Positions 54,250 through 62,993 of a stretch of DNA of 64,000 nt are shown piece after piece (position 1 is the stretch's first letter; every line of letters begins with the position of its first letter). Position numbers and translations under genes: made by a program. The notes below the pieces were generated by a model, which saw only the letters and a program-made list of their open reading frames with translations, did no database searches and was not told where the DNA came from. This DNA is from Pseudooceanicola sediminis (GTDB taxonomy: Bacteria; Pseudomonadota; Alphaproteobacteria; Rhodobacterales; Rhodobacteraceae). The stretch is from positions 186,001 through 250,000 of the forward strand of contig NZ_QWJJ01000001.1 of the NCBI RefSeq assembly GCF_003575965.1, in the 5' to 3' direction.

Positions 54250-55110
54250 TCACTTCGGCGGCGCGGCACCCCACCGGGCACTGACAACCCTGTCCTTGCC
54301 ATTGATATCGGGGTGCAGGCGCACGTCTTCAAGGTCCGCGCCGGCCAGAATGGCACAGACATCGGCGCCCTGCCGCCAGCCGATCTCGACCAGCAGCCGC
54401 CCACCGGGCCGCAGATGCGCCCCCGCGCCCGCCGCGATCACGTGATAAGGTGCCAGACCATCGCCCCCGGGCGTCAGCGCCAGGCGTGGCTCATGCAGCA
54501 CCTCGGGCGACAGCTGGGCCATCTCCGCCTCCGAGATATAGGGGGGATTCGACACGATCAGGTCGAACTGCCCCGCCACCGCGCCGTACCAGTCCGACAC
54601 CAGGAACCGGGCCCGCCGATCGAGGCCAAGGGCGGCGGCATTTTCTGCGGCGACCGCCAGTGCGGCGTCGGACACATCCACCCCAACCCCGGTTGCATCG
54701 GCGCATTCCGCAAGCAATGTCAGCAGGATACAACCCGATCCTGATCCAAGGTCCAGCACGTCGCGAAACCCCTCACGTACCGCCAGTTCAATCAGGGTCT
54801 CGGTTTCGGGGCGCGGGTCCAGCACCGCGGCGCTGACGTGAAAGCTGCGGCCATAGAACAGACGCGTCCCCGTGATGTGGGACAGCGGTTCGCTCGCGGC
54901 ACGGCGCGCAACGGCGGCGGCAAGGGCCGCATCCGCCGTCGGCTCCAGCTGCTGCGGCATATCGACCACCAGCCGCTCGGGGGCGATGCCCAGCACATGC
55001 GCCAGCAGGCGCCGCGCATCACGCATCGCATCGTCGATCCCGGCGGCGCGCAACTGCGCCGCCGCGTCGCGCAGGGCCACCCCCGTCGGCTTCATCCCCG
55101 TCGGCGTCAC
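54250..55110 (-). CDS. prmC: Release factor glutamine methyltransferase PrmC
   Basis: 286 residues. SAM domain with [29 protein letters not shown] and the catalytic [15 protein letters not shown] (NPPY). N-terminal helical domain and RPETETLIE as in HemK/PrmC. It methylates the Gln of the GGQ motif in RF1/RF2. The frame starts at a GTG at 55110 that overlaps the prfA stop (GTGA); the Met at 55095 is an alternative. Directly coupled to its substrate's gene. Confidence 0.96.
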   Translation of the reverse strand: MTPTGMKPTGVALRDAAAQLRAAGIDDAMRDARRLLAHVLGIAPERLVVDMPQQLEPTADAALAAAVARRAASEPLSHITGTRLFYGRSFHVSAAVLDPRPETETLIELAVREGFRDVLDLGSGSGCILLTLLAECADATGVGVDVSDAALAVAAENAAALGLDRRARFLVSDWYGAVAGQFDLIVSNPPYISEAEMAQLSPEVLHEPRLALTPGGDGLAPYHVIAAGAGAHLRPGGRLLVEIGWRQGADVCAILAGADLEDVRLHPDINGKDRVVSARWGAAPPK

Positions 55111-56156
55111 CCCGTCGCCTCGGCCAGCAGCATCGCCTGATGATCCGCGATCAGCGCATCGATCACCTCGTCCAGATCGCCCTGCATGACCTGATCCAGC
55201 TTGTACAGCGTCAGGTTGATCCGATGGTCCGTCATCCGCCCCTGCGGGAAATTATACGTCCGGATCCGCTCTGAACGGTCGCCGCTGCCCACCTGCGCCT
55301 TGCGATCGGCTGACCGCGCGTCATCCGCCTTCTGCCGCTCCATGTCGAACAGGCGGTTGCGCAGGACCTGCATGGCAATCGCCCGGTTCTGGTGCTGGCT
55401 CTTTTCCGATGACGTCACGACAATGCCGCTGGGAACATGGGTGATCCGCACCGCCGAATCGGTGGTGTTGACGTGCTGCCCGCCCGCGCCCGACGCCCGC
55501 ATGGTATCGATGCGGATATCGTTCGGGTCGATCTTGATGTCGACCTCCTCGGCCTCGGGCAGCACCGCCACCGTCGCCGCCGAGGTATGGATGCGCCCGC
55601 CACTCTCGGTGCTGGGCACCCGCTGAACGCGGTGCACGCCGCTCTCGAACTTCAACCGGGCAAAGACGTTGCTGCCCCGGATCGCCGCCGTCAGCTCCTT
55701 GATGCCGCCCAGCTCGGTCATCTGCTGCTCGACGATATCGAAGGTCCAGCCGCGCGCCTCGCAGTAACGTTGGTACATGCGCAGCAGGTCGCCCGCGAAC
55801 AACGCCGCCTCATCCCCGCCCGTGCCGGGGCGAATCTCGATCATCGCCGGGCGCGAATCTGCGGCGTCACGCGGCAACAGCGCCAGTTGCACCTCGTGTT
55901 CCAGCGTGGGCAGGCGTGCGCGCAGCCCGCTGACCTCTTCCTCGGCCAGCGCCTTCATCTCCGGGTCCGACAGCATCGCCTCGGCCTCGCGCAGGTCCGC
56001 GATCAGCCCCTGATAGGCGCGCACGGCTTCGACCACCGGCTTCAGCTCGGCGTATTCCCGTGCCAGCGCGGCGAAATCCCCGCCGCCCGCCGACATCTTC
56101 GCTTCCAGATATTCATATCGGCCCGTGATGAGGGCTAGCCTGTCTTCCGAAATCAT
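55107..56156 (-). CDS. prfA: Peptide chain release factor 1
   Basis: 349 residues. GGQ motif in [17 protein letters not shown], codon-recognition tripeptide PST in [15 protein letters not shown] (RF1 P-x-T), and [23 protein letters not shown] of domain 2. It ends translation at UAA and UAG. ATG 56156 is chosen because it gives the family N-terminus ([21 protein letters not shown]). First gene of the prfA-prmC pair. Confidence 0.97.
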   Translation of the reverse strand: MISEDRLALITGRYEYLEAKMSAGGGDFAALAREYAELKPVVEAVRAYQGLIADLREAEAMLSDPEMKALAEEEVSGLRARLPTLEHEVQLALLPRDAADSRPAMIEIRPGTGGDEAALFAGDLLRMYQRYCEARGWTFDIVEQQMTELGGIKELTAAIRGSNVFARLKFESGVHRVQRVPSTESGGRIHTSAATVAVLPEAEEVDIKIDPNDIRIDTMRASGAGGQHVNTTDSAVRITHVPSGIVVTSSEKSQHQNRAIAMQVLRNRLFDMERQKADDARSADRKAQVGSGDRSERIRTYNFPQGRMTDHRINLTLYKLDQVMQGDLDEVIDALIADHQAMLLAEATG

Positions 56157-56217
56157 GGCGCGACCTGTCCATGATCGACGGGCTTTGGTCAAGGCCCCGC
56201 CCATGCTATACTGGTTC

Positions 56218-56610
56218 ATGCGCCCGTTTCATGCCGTGCCCTGCCTGCCGTTTCTGGTGGCATTCGCCGCCGGTTCCGCCATGGCCGATACCGGCACCGC
56301 CCGAAAGCCGCAGGACTGCTATTGCACCGACAAGACCGGGGCCCGGATCGAACTGGGAGAGGTTCTGTGCATGGAGGTCGGGGGCCGCCTGTTCACCGCG
56401 CAGTGCCAGATGTCGCTCAACGTCCCGATGTGGAGAGAGCTGGCCGTGGGGTGCCTGACGTCGCGGGCCGCTCCTCCATCGCCGCCCAAATCGTCACCCA
56501 CGTCCTCCCCCATGGCGGCCCCCTGGCCAGGTCACGCCTCTGCCCACCGGGTCATGCCCTCCCTGGTCGCAGATCTCACGACATCCCCAAATCTCACTGG
56601 GTCTCACTGA
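56218..56610 (+). CDS. Small secreted Cys-containing protein
   Basis: 130 residues. Signal peptide about 1-24 ([16 protein letters not shown]) and a compact core ([49 protein letters not shown]) with five Cys, matching a small hypothetical family common in Rhodobacteraceae whose members end just after the GC. The last 50 residues here are Pro/Ser/Ala-rich and run 17 nt into the convergent DUF1499 gene, so they may be a read-through extension after loss of the usual stop. ATG 56203 is also possible. No function known. Confidence 0.7.
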   Translation: MRPFHAVPCLPFLVAFAAGSAMADTGTARKPQDCYCTDKTGARIELGEVLCMEVGGRLFTAQCQMSLNVPMWRELAVGCLTSRAAPPSPPKSSPTSSPMAAPWPGHASAHRVMPSLVADLTTSPNLTGSH

Positions 56611-57001
56611 CAAGGGCCTCGCGCCAGTGGTCTAGCCGCGCCGCGTTGACCCCGAAATCATCGGTGCCATAGCGCTGGCGCGCCCATATCAACAGCGTCT
56701 CTCCGTCCTGACGCGCCGTGGTGTAGTCGGGAAACCCCATCAGCCTGCTACGTGTCACCCAGGTCATCATGCCGCTCTCGACGCTGCCGGCCAGGGGGCG
56801 GGTGCGCGGCGTCGCCTGCGCGATGTCACGCAGTCTCGCCAACCCGTCGGCGCCGGTGTCGATCCGAACCATCTCGCCCCGGTGCCCCGCGTCTGGCATC
56901 CGGTGCCATGCCACGGCATCCGTCGGGGCCAACCGCACCCACAGCGCCAGTCCCACCACCGCAAGCCCAAGCGCGACCATCGCAATCCAAACGTATCGCA
57001 T
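56594..57001 (-). CDS. DUF1499-domain protein
   Basis: 135 residues: one N-terminal membrane or leader segment (MRYVWIAMVALGLAVVGLAL) and a DUF1499-like domain (SGMMTWVTRSRLMGFPDYTTAR, LLIWARQRYGTDDFGVNAARLDHW, where the FGVN..R motif is characteristic). Probably periplasmic or membrane-anchored. ATG 57001 is chosen to put the hydrophobic segment at the N-terminus; the frame extends upstream. Array D lies 170-210 nt upstream of this start. Function unknown. Confidence 0.82.
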   Translation of the reverse strand: MRYVWIAMVALGLAVVGLALWVRLAPTDAVAWHRMPDAGHRGEMVRIDTGADGLARLRDIAQATPRTRPLAGSVESGMMTWVTRSRLMGFPDYTTARQDGETLLIWARQRYGTDDFGVNAARLDHWREALVSETQ

Positions 57002-57307
57002 GGCGTTCCCCTTCAAAGGTCGTCCCATTCTGCCACGCCGCATCGCCACTCGCCAGCCATAGCGCGGGTCCCGCAAGGCAGGACGCCGCCAGGGGCGCCT
57101 TGGCTGGACCTTGGGCCGCTGCGCCGGTCGCCCCGTTAACCTTTACCTGCGGAGGCGCGACACCGGCGCAAAGTACCGTTCAGTTACCGCTCGGATACCG
57201 TTCAGATACCGACGTTGCGATTTCGCGATTTCCTCAGTTAACGTGCAGAATTCGCCAAAACAGCACCGCAGGCGCACCGACACGCCGTGCGGTCGCTTTT
57301 CCGGGCG
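57002..57307. other. Intergenic region holding array D
   Basis: 306 nt between the agmatinase stop and the DUF1499 start. Apart from array D and the TTTCGCGATTTCC stretch behind it, nothing is recognisable. Confidence 0.5.
57175..57222 (+). repeat. Phased ACCG array D
   Basis: ACCG at 57175, 57186, 57197 and 57208, exactly 11 bp apart. Units GTACCGTTCA, TTACCGCTCG, ATACCGTTCAG and ATACCGACGT (57206-57215), then TGCGATTTCG. The CCGTTCAG linkers match array B. Confidence 0.85.
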
Positions 57308-58279
57308 TTAACCTGCCGCGTTCCGCCGGGTCCAGCACCACAACGCGATGATCTCCATCGCCACGTGTGCCCCGGCGATGGCTGTCGCGCCAGTGGTGTC
57401 GAACGGCGGAGAAACCTCAACGATATCGCCCCCTTGCAGGTTGACGCCAGCAATTCCGCGCAGGATCGCCGCGGCCTGCGCGCTCGACAACCCGCCCCAG
57501 ACCGGTGTGCCGGTGCCGGGCGCAAAGGCCGGGTCCAGGCAATCAATGTCGAAACTCAGGTAACACGGCCTGTCCCCGACAATCTCGCGAATACGTTCGG
57601 CGGTCTTTTTTGCCCCGATTTCATGCACTTCCGGGGCGTCTATGATGTTCATTCCCCAGGCATTGTCGTTCACCGTCCGGATCCCCACCTGCACGCTGGT
57701 CGCCGGGTCGATCAGCCCCAGCTTGATCGCCTTGTAGAACATCGTGCCATGGTCGATCCGCCCCATGTCGTCATCTTGCCAGGTGTCGGAATGGGCATCG
57801 AAATGGATCAACGACATCGGCCCGAACTTCTCGGCGTAAGCCTTTAGAATCGGAAAGGAAATATAGTGATCGCCGCCCAGTGCGACACTGCCCGCGCCCT
57901 GTGTCAGGATGCCCCTGATATGCGCGGTCAGGGTGTCGGGAAACTCCGCGACCCGGGCATAATCAAAGGCCAGATCGCCGTAATCCGCGATGGCAAATTC
58001 CCCCAGCGGATCGAACCCCCAACCATAAGGCGGATCATAGGGTTGCAGGGTCGATGCCTCGCGGATCGCGCGCGGTCCGAGGCGCGTTCCCGGGCGATTG
58101 GTCACCGCCTGGTCGAAGGGAATCCCCGTCACCGCCAGGTCGAACCCGCCGAGGTCCTTGGTATAGCGGCGGCGCAGGAAACTGGTTGCGCCGCCAAAGG
58201 CATTCTCAAAGCTCGCGCCGCGTGAGCTGTCCCGTGTAAAAGCCTGATCGACTTGGTTTTTTGCATCTTCCAGCGCCAT
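57308..58279 (-). CDS. speB: Agmatinase / ureohydrolase
   Basis: 323 residues. Mn-binding motifs GSVALGGDHYISFP, IHFDAHSDTWQ and LSFDIDCLDPAFAPGTGTP of the arginase/agmatinase family. It removes urea from agmatine (putrescine synthesis) or a related guanidino compound such as guanidinobutyrate. It follows an M20 amidohydrolase gene by 3 nt, so the pair may process acylated guanidino or amino compounds; the specific substrate cannot be fixed. Confidence 0.9.
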   Translation of the reverse strand: MALEDAKNQVDQAFTRDSSRGASFENAFGGATSFLRRRYTKDLGGFDLAVTGIPFDQAVTNRPGTRLGPRAIREASTLQPYDPPYGWGFDPLGEFAIADYGDLAFDYARVAEFPDTLTAHIRGILTQGAGSVALGGDHYISFPILKAYAEKFGPMSLIHFDAHSDTWQDDDMGRIDHGTMFYKAIKLGLIDPATSVQVGIRTVNDNAWGMNIIDAPEVHEIGAKKTAERIREIVGDRPCYLSFDIDCLDPAFAPGTGTPVWGGLSSAQAAAILRGIAGVNLQGGDIVEVSPPFDTTGATAIAGAHVAMEIIALWCWTRRNAAG

Positions 58280-58282
58280 TGA

Positions 58283-59473
58283 TCAGGCCTCCTCCGCCAA
58301 GCGTGAATGCTGCTCATACGGCAGCGCGGTTTCGACCAGCCGTGCGAAAAAGCTGGCCCCGATTGGCGCGATCCGGTCATTGAAATCATAGGTGGTCTGG
58401 TGCACAGCGGCCGTTTCCCCCTGTCCGATGAACAGAAAGGCACCCGGTCTGGCGTTCAGCATGAACGAGAAATCCTCGGCCCCCATCTCTCTTCCCTGAT
58501 CCCACAGCACCATGTCCGGCCCCGAAATTTCCCGAGCAATATCAGCGGCAAAGGCAGCTTTCTCGGCGTTGTTGACCGTGGCGGGATACCATCGTTCATA
58601 GATCAGCTCCGCCTCGACGCCATAGGCAGCTGCCTGCCCCTTCACGATCTCGTGCAGGCGCCGCTCAACCATGTCTTGCACCTTCGGGTCATAGGTGCGG
58701 ATGGTGCCGTTGACATAGGCGGTTTCGGGCACGACGTTTTCAGCGCTCCCCGTATGGATCTGGGTTATGGAAATAACCAGATCGTCCAAGGGGTTATGAT
58801 TGCGCGTGATGATGTTCTGTATCGCCGTGACCATGCCGATCACCGCCGGTATCGGATCGCGGGTTTCCTGTGGTGTGGCGGCGTGCCCGCCGACCCCCTT
58901 GATGTGGATATGCAGCGTGTCGACCGCCGCCATGATCGGACCGGGCGTGGTCATGAACGCCCCCTCGGGCAGCCCCGGCGCATTGTGCAGCGCATAGACC
59001 TGGGCAATGTCGAAACGGTCCATGATACCTGCCTCGACCATCCGCCCGCCACCGCCGCCGTCTTCCTCTGCCGGTTGAAAGATCAGCGCCACGCGCCCGG
59101 AAAATTTTCGTGTCTCTGCAAGGTACTTGGCCGCCCCCAGCAACATCGAGGTATGGCCATCATGTCCGCAGGCGTGCATTCGCCCCGGCACATCTGACGC
59201 ATAATCCGCCCCCGTTTCCTCCTGCATCGGCAGGGCGTCCATGTCGGCCCGCAGACCGATGGTGGGGCCGGTGCCCTGCCCGTTCACGATGGCGACGATG
59301 CCGGTCTTCGCGATTCCCTCGTGTATCTCGTCCACGCCGAATTCACGCAGGCGTGCCACCACGAAACGCGCGGTTTCGTGGCATTCGAACCCCAGTTCGG
59401 GATTGGCGTGGATGTGTTTGCGCCACCCCTCCATTTCAGAGGCCAGGCCTGCTATTCGGTTCACCACGGGCAT
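58283..59473 (-). CDS. M20 family amidohydrolase (hippurate hydrolase type)
   Basis: 396 residues. Metal motifs GLRADMDALPM, MHACGHDGHTSMLLGAAKYL, FQPAEEDGGGG, plus the dimerisation domain HIKGVGGHAATPQETRDPIPA and C-terminal GAEDFSFML. It hydrolyses N-acyl amino acids or amides in the cytosol. It forms an operon with the agmatinase gene (3 nt gap) and is divergent from mazG. Confidence 0.92.
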   Translation of the reverse strand: MPVVNRIAGLASEMEGWRKHIHANPELGFECHETARFVVARLREFGVDEIHEGIAKTGIVAIVNGQGTGPTIGLRADMDALPMQEETGADYASDVPGRMHACGHDGHTSMLLGAAKYLAETRKFSGRVALIFQPAEEDGGGGGRMVEAGIMDRFDIAQVYALHNAPGLPEGAFMTTPGPIMAAVDTLHIHIKGVGGHAATPQETRDPIPAVIGMVTAIQNIITRNHNPLDDLVISITQIHTGSAENVVPETAYVNGTIRTYDPKVQDMVERRLHEIVKGQAAAYGVEAELIYERWYPATVNNAEKAAFAADIAREISGPDMVLWDQGREMGAEDFSFMLNARPGAFLFIGQGETAAVHQTTYDFNDRIAPIGASFFARLVETALPYEQHSRLAEEA

Positions 59474-59536
59474 CGGCTGGACTCCTTGTCATGCTGCCGT
59501 CAGGGTGCAGAAAAGCTGAAACCGAGAGGGGCTGCA

Positions 59537-60364
59537 ATGCCTGAGACGCGCCAAGATCCGATCCATGACGTTCCCGCGGGCCTGCCGCGCCTGTTGCAGA
59601 TCATGCGCCGGTTGCGCGATCCCGACACCGGCTGCCCTTGGGATATCGAACAGGATTTTGCCTCCATCGCGCCTTATACCATCGAAGAGGCCTACGAGGT
59701 CGCGGACGCCATTGAGCGCGATCAGATGGGAGAGTTGGAAGGCGAATTGGGCGATCTGTTGCTTCAGGTCGTTTTCCACGCGCAAATGGCGGAAGAGAAA
59801 GACATTTTCACATTCGACAGCGTTGCAGAACGGGTTGCGCAAAAGATGATCTCGCGGCATCCGCACATCTTTGCGGGCGAGAATCGTGACAAGAGTGCCG
59901 AACAGCAGACCGTTGACTGGGAACAGATCAAGGCGGCCGAGCGCGCGAACAGTCAGGACACGCGGGTGCTCGATGGTGTCGCCATGGGCCTTCCCGCATT
60001 GATGCGCGCGGTAAAGTTGCAAAATCGCGCGGCCCGCGTCGGCTTCGACTGGCCCGATGCCGCCAACGTGCTGGACAAGATTGCCGAGGAAACGGCCGAG
60101 CTGGTCGAGGCGCGCAACGAGTTGACACAGGCCGAGGTCGAGGAAGAATATGGCGACCTGTTGTTCGTCATGGCCAACCTGGGGCGTCACCTCGAACTGG
60201 ACCCGGAACAGGCACTGCGCGATGCGAACGCAAAATTTACCCGCCGTTTCAATGCGGTGGAGGATGCTCTTGCAGCGCAGGGCAGAACGCCGCAGGAAAG
60301 CAACCTTGCCGAACTCGATGCGCTGTGGGATCAGGCAAAGATCCGCGAAAAAACCGCACGATAA
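59537..60364 (+). CDS. mazG: Nucleoside triphosphate pyrophosphohydrolase MazG
   Basis: 275 residues with two MazG domains: first LRDPDTGCPWDIEQDFASIAPYTIEEAYEVADAI and GELGDLLLQVVFHAQMAEE; second KIAEETAELVEARNE and EEEYGDLLFVMANLGRHL (EExxE and ExxD metal motifs). It converts NTPs to NMPs and removes damaged or regulatory nucleotides. ATG 59537 follows GAGAGGGG. Confidence 0.96.
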   Translation: MPETRQDPIHDVPAGLPRLLQIMRRLRDPDTGCPWDIEQDFASIAPYTIEEAYEVADAIERDQMGELEGELGDLLLQVVFHAQMAEEKDIFTFDSVAERVAQKMISRHPHIFAGENRDKSAEQQTVDWEQIKAAERANSQDTRVLDGVAMGLPALMRAVKLQNRAARVGFDWPDAANVLDKIAEETAELVEARNELTQAEVEEEYGDLLFVMANLGRHLELDPEQALRDANAKFTRRFNAVEDALAAQGRTPQESNLAELDALWDQAKIREKTAR

Positions 60365-60426
60365 CCACCTGCCTTAAACTGACACCTCGGCAGCCTGCTG
60401 CCCCTCAAGCCGACAGGAAGACTGCG

Positions 60427-61440
60427 ATGCCCGCCACCCGTTTCACACCCCTCCTTCTTGCCCCGCTCGCCCTGGGCGCGGCACCGGTGCTTGCCGATGA
60501 CGTCAACCTCTACTCCTATCGCCAGCCCGAGCTGATTGCCCCCCTGGTCGAGGCCTTCACGAAGGAAACCGGGATCGACGTCAATGTCGCCTTCCTGGAT
60601 CAGGGCATGGTCGAACGGTTGAAGGCGGAAGGCGCGCGGTCGCCCGCGGACCTGGTGCTGACGGTCGATATTGCGCGGCTCTCGGCCATCGTCGAGGCCG
60701 GTGTGACGCAACCGATCGAAAGCACTGTGCTGCGCGAAAAGGTCCCCGAGGCATTTCACGATCCGAAAGGTCATTGGTGGGGTCTGACCACGCGCGCGCG
60801 GATCGTCTATGCCAGCAAGGAGCGTGTCGCGGATGGCGAGGTCACGACCTACGAAGACCTCGCAAACCCCAAGTGGCAGGGCCGCATTTGCACCCGGTCC
60901 GGTACGCATCCCTACAACATCGCCCTGACGGCGGCCTACCTTTACCACCATGACGAGGCCGAGACGAAAGATTGGCTGACCGCGCTGAAATCCAACCTGG
61001 CACGCAAGCCGCAAGGCAACGATCGCGCGCAAGTCAAGGCGATCTGGGCGGGAGAGTGCGACATCGCCATCGGCAATACCTACTACCTCGGAGAGATGCT
61101 GGCAGATCCGACCGAGCGCGAATGGGCCGAAACCGTACGCCCGATCTTTCCGACCTTCAAAGACGGTGGGGCGCACGTGAACATCTCTGGGATCGCGATG
61201 ACCAAAGCGGCACCGCATAAGGAAAACGCGCTCAAATTTGTTGAATTCCTGGTATCCCCCGAGGCGCAGCAGATCTATGCCAGCGCAAACTACGAATACC
61301 CCATCGTTCCGGGTGTAGAGCCTGCACCGCTGGTCAAAAGCTGGGGGGATTTCACGCCGGATGATGTCAACCTGATCGATCTGGCCAAGCTGCGTCCGGA
61401 TGCGCTGCGCCTGATGGAAGAGGTCGATTTCGACGGTTGA
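60427..61440 (+). CDS. Fe(III)-type ABC transporter substrate-binding protein
   Basis: 337 residues. Signal peptide about 1-23 (LLLAPLALGAAPVLADD). FbpA/FutA-type: VNLYSYRQPELIAPLVEAFTKETGI, then QGRICTRSGTHPYNIALTAAYLYHHDEAE, GECDIAIGNTYYLGEML (iron-binding Tyr pair) and HVNISGIAMTKAAPHKENALKF. A periplasmic receptor for ferric ion is expected. No permease or ATPase gene follows in the window. ATG 60427 has AGGAAG upstream. Confidence 0.9.
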   Translation: MPATRFTPLLLAPLALGAAPVLADDVNLYSYRQPELIAPLVEAFTKETGIDVNVAFLDQGMVERLKAEGARSPADLVLTVDIARLSAIVEAGVTQPIESTVLREKVPEAFHDPKGHWWGLTTRARIVYASKERVADGEVTTYEDLANPKWQGRICTRSGTHPYNIALTAAYLYHHDEAETKDWLTALKSNLARKPQGNDRAQVKAIWAGECDIAIGNTYYLGEMLADPTEREWAETVRPIFPTFKDGGAHVNISGIAMTKAAPHKENALKFVEFLVSPEAQQIYASANYEYPIVPGVEPAPLVKSWGDFTPDDVNLIDLAKLRPDALRLMEEVDFDG

Positions 61441-61551
61441 TCCAGGGGCGAGCATGCTGATCACGCGGGATTTCCGCCGGCCTCATCTCGCCCCATGGAC
61501 ATTGCCACGGGCGCACGCCACATTCGCCGCGATTTCGATACAGGAGTGCCC

Positions 61552-62490
61552 ATGGCCCGCAAGATCATCATCGACACAGACCCCGGACAGGATGATGCCG
61601 TGGCCATCCTCCTTGCGCTCGCCAGCCCGGAAGAGATCGACGTCCTCGGGATCACTGCAGTCGCTGGCAACGTGCCACTGTCGCTGACCGAAAAGAATGC
61701 CCGGATCGTCTGTGAGCTGGCAGACCGCACGGACGTAAAGGTCTTTGCGGGATGTGACAAACCGATGGGTCGGGTTCTTGTCACCGCCGAACATGTGCAT
61801 GGTCAGTCCGGGCTGAATGGCCCCGTCCTGCCTGATCCCGAAATGCCGCTACAGGACCAGCACGGCGTCGACTTCATCATCGACACACTGCGCAGCGAAC
61901 CTGCGGGCACGGTCACGCTGTGTCCTCTGGGGCCACTGACCAATATCGCGACTGCCTTTGAACGGGCGCCGGATATCGTGGAAAAGGTGCAGGAAATCGT
62001 GCTGATGGGTGGCGCGTATTTTGAGGTGGGCAATATAACGCCGGCGGCCGAGTTCAACATTTATGTCGATCCGCAGGCTGCTGAAATCGTGTTCAAATCC
62101 GGCGTCCCCATCGTTGTGATGCCGCTCGACGTGACGCACAAGGTGCTGGTCACACGTGCGCGCAGTACCCCCTTTCGTGAATTGGGCACAAAGGTCGGCA
62201 TCGCCGTCGCCGAGATGACTGATTTTTTCGAGCGTTTCGATGCCGAGAAATATGGCACAGATGGCGCCCCGTTGCATGATCCCTGCGTGACCGCCTATCT
62301 GATCAAGCCCGAGCTGTTTTCTGGTCGCCATATCAACGTCGAGATCGAAACCAAATCCGAACTGACGATGGGCATGACCGTGGCCGACTGGTGGGGGGTG
62401 ACCGACCGCACCCCGAATGCGATGTTCATGGGCGACGTCGACGCGGATGGCTTTTTCGACCTGCTGACAGAGCGGCTTGCCCGTCTATGA
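61552..62490 (+). CDS. Inosine-uridine-type nucleoside hydrolase
   Basis: 312 residues. N-terminal Asp cluster KIIIDTDPGQDDAVAILLAL, then GLNGPVLPDPE, CPLGPLTNIATAFERAPDI, EIVLMGGAYFEVGNITPAAEFNIYVDPQAAEIV (cut across the calcium-binding part) and LHDPCVTAYLI. It cleaves ribonucleosides to base and ribose. The ATG at 61552 follows AGGAG. A GNAT gene overlaps its end by 4 nt. It could work with psuK/psuG in nucleoside salvage, but lies far from them. Confidence 0.94.
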   Translation: MARKIIIDTDPGQDDAVAILLALASPEEIDVLGITAVAGNVPLSLTEKNARIVCELADRTDVKVFAGCDKPMGRVLVTAEHVHGQSGLNGPVLPDPEMPLQDQHGVDFIIDTLRSEPAGTVTLCPLGPLTNIATAFERAPDIVEKVQEIVLMGGAYFEVGNITPAAEFNIYVDPQAAEIVFKSGVPIVVMPLDVTHKVLVTRARSTPFRELGTKVGIAVAEMTDFFERFDAEKYGTDGAPLHDPCVTAYLIKPELFSGRHINVEIETKSELTMGMTVADWWGVTDRTPNAMFMGDVDADGFFDLLTERLARL

Positions 62491-62939
62491 CCACCTCATT
62501 GCATTTGGCGAATGCGGCAGACCTGGAACGGCTCCTGCCGATGGTGCGTGCCTGTCACGAAGAACTGGGCTACGCCATGTTGACCCCCGAAGCGCTGAGC
62601 GAGTCCGTCTTGCCGTTGCTGGAAGGCGACCCGCATGGGGCGATTTACATCATCGGGCCGAACCGTGCGCCGATCGGTTACGCCGCGTTGTCCTTCGGGT
62701 GGTCGTTGGAGTTTGGTGGCCTGGATGGCAGCCTGCAACAAATCTGGATACGTCCGGGTGTGCGTGGCCGTGGGATCGGAACCGAAGTGCTGTCGTCGCT
62801 GCCGCGTGCCTTGGCGCAGGCTGGTTTGGCGGCGCTGCATCTCGAGGTCAAACGCGAAGATGAAAAGACGCGCCGCCTCTACCATCTCAGCGGGTTCCGC
62901 GCGCGCGACAACTACATGCTGATGTCCCGGCGCTTTTGA
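62487..62939 (+). CDS. GNAT-family N-acetyltransferase
   Basis: 150 residues, single GNAT domain: QQIWIRPGVRGRGIGTEVLSS (acetyl-CoA loop R-G-x-G-I-G) and LHLEVKREDEKTRRLYHLSGF. Substrate unknown. Translationally coupled to the nucleoside hydrolase gene by an ATGA overlap. Confidence 0.93.
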   Translation: MTTSLHLANAADLERLLPMVRACHEELGYAMLTPEALSESVLPLLEGDPHGAIYIIGPNRAPIGYAALSFGWSLEFGGLDGSLQQIWIRPGVRGRGIGTEVLSSLPRALAQAGLAALHLEVKREDEKTRRLYHLSGFRARDNYMLMSRRF

Positions 62940-62993
62940 AGCGGCGTGCCAGAGCTATGGAAAGTCGCCCCATGGCGCCTTAGATTGGTACCC

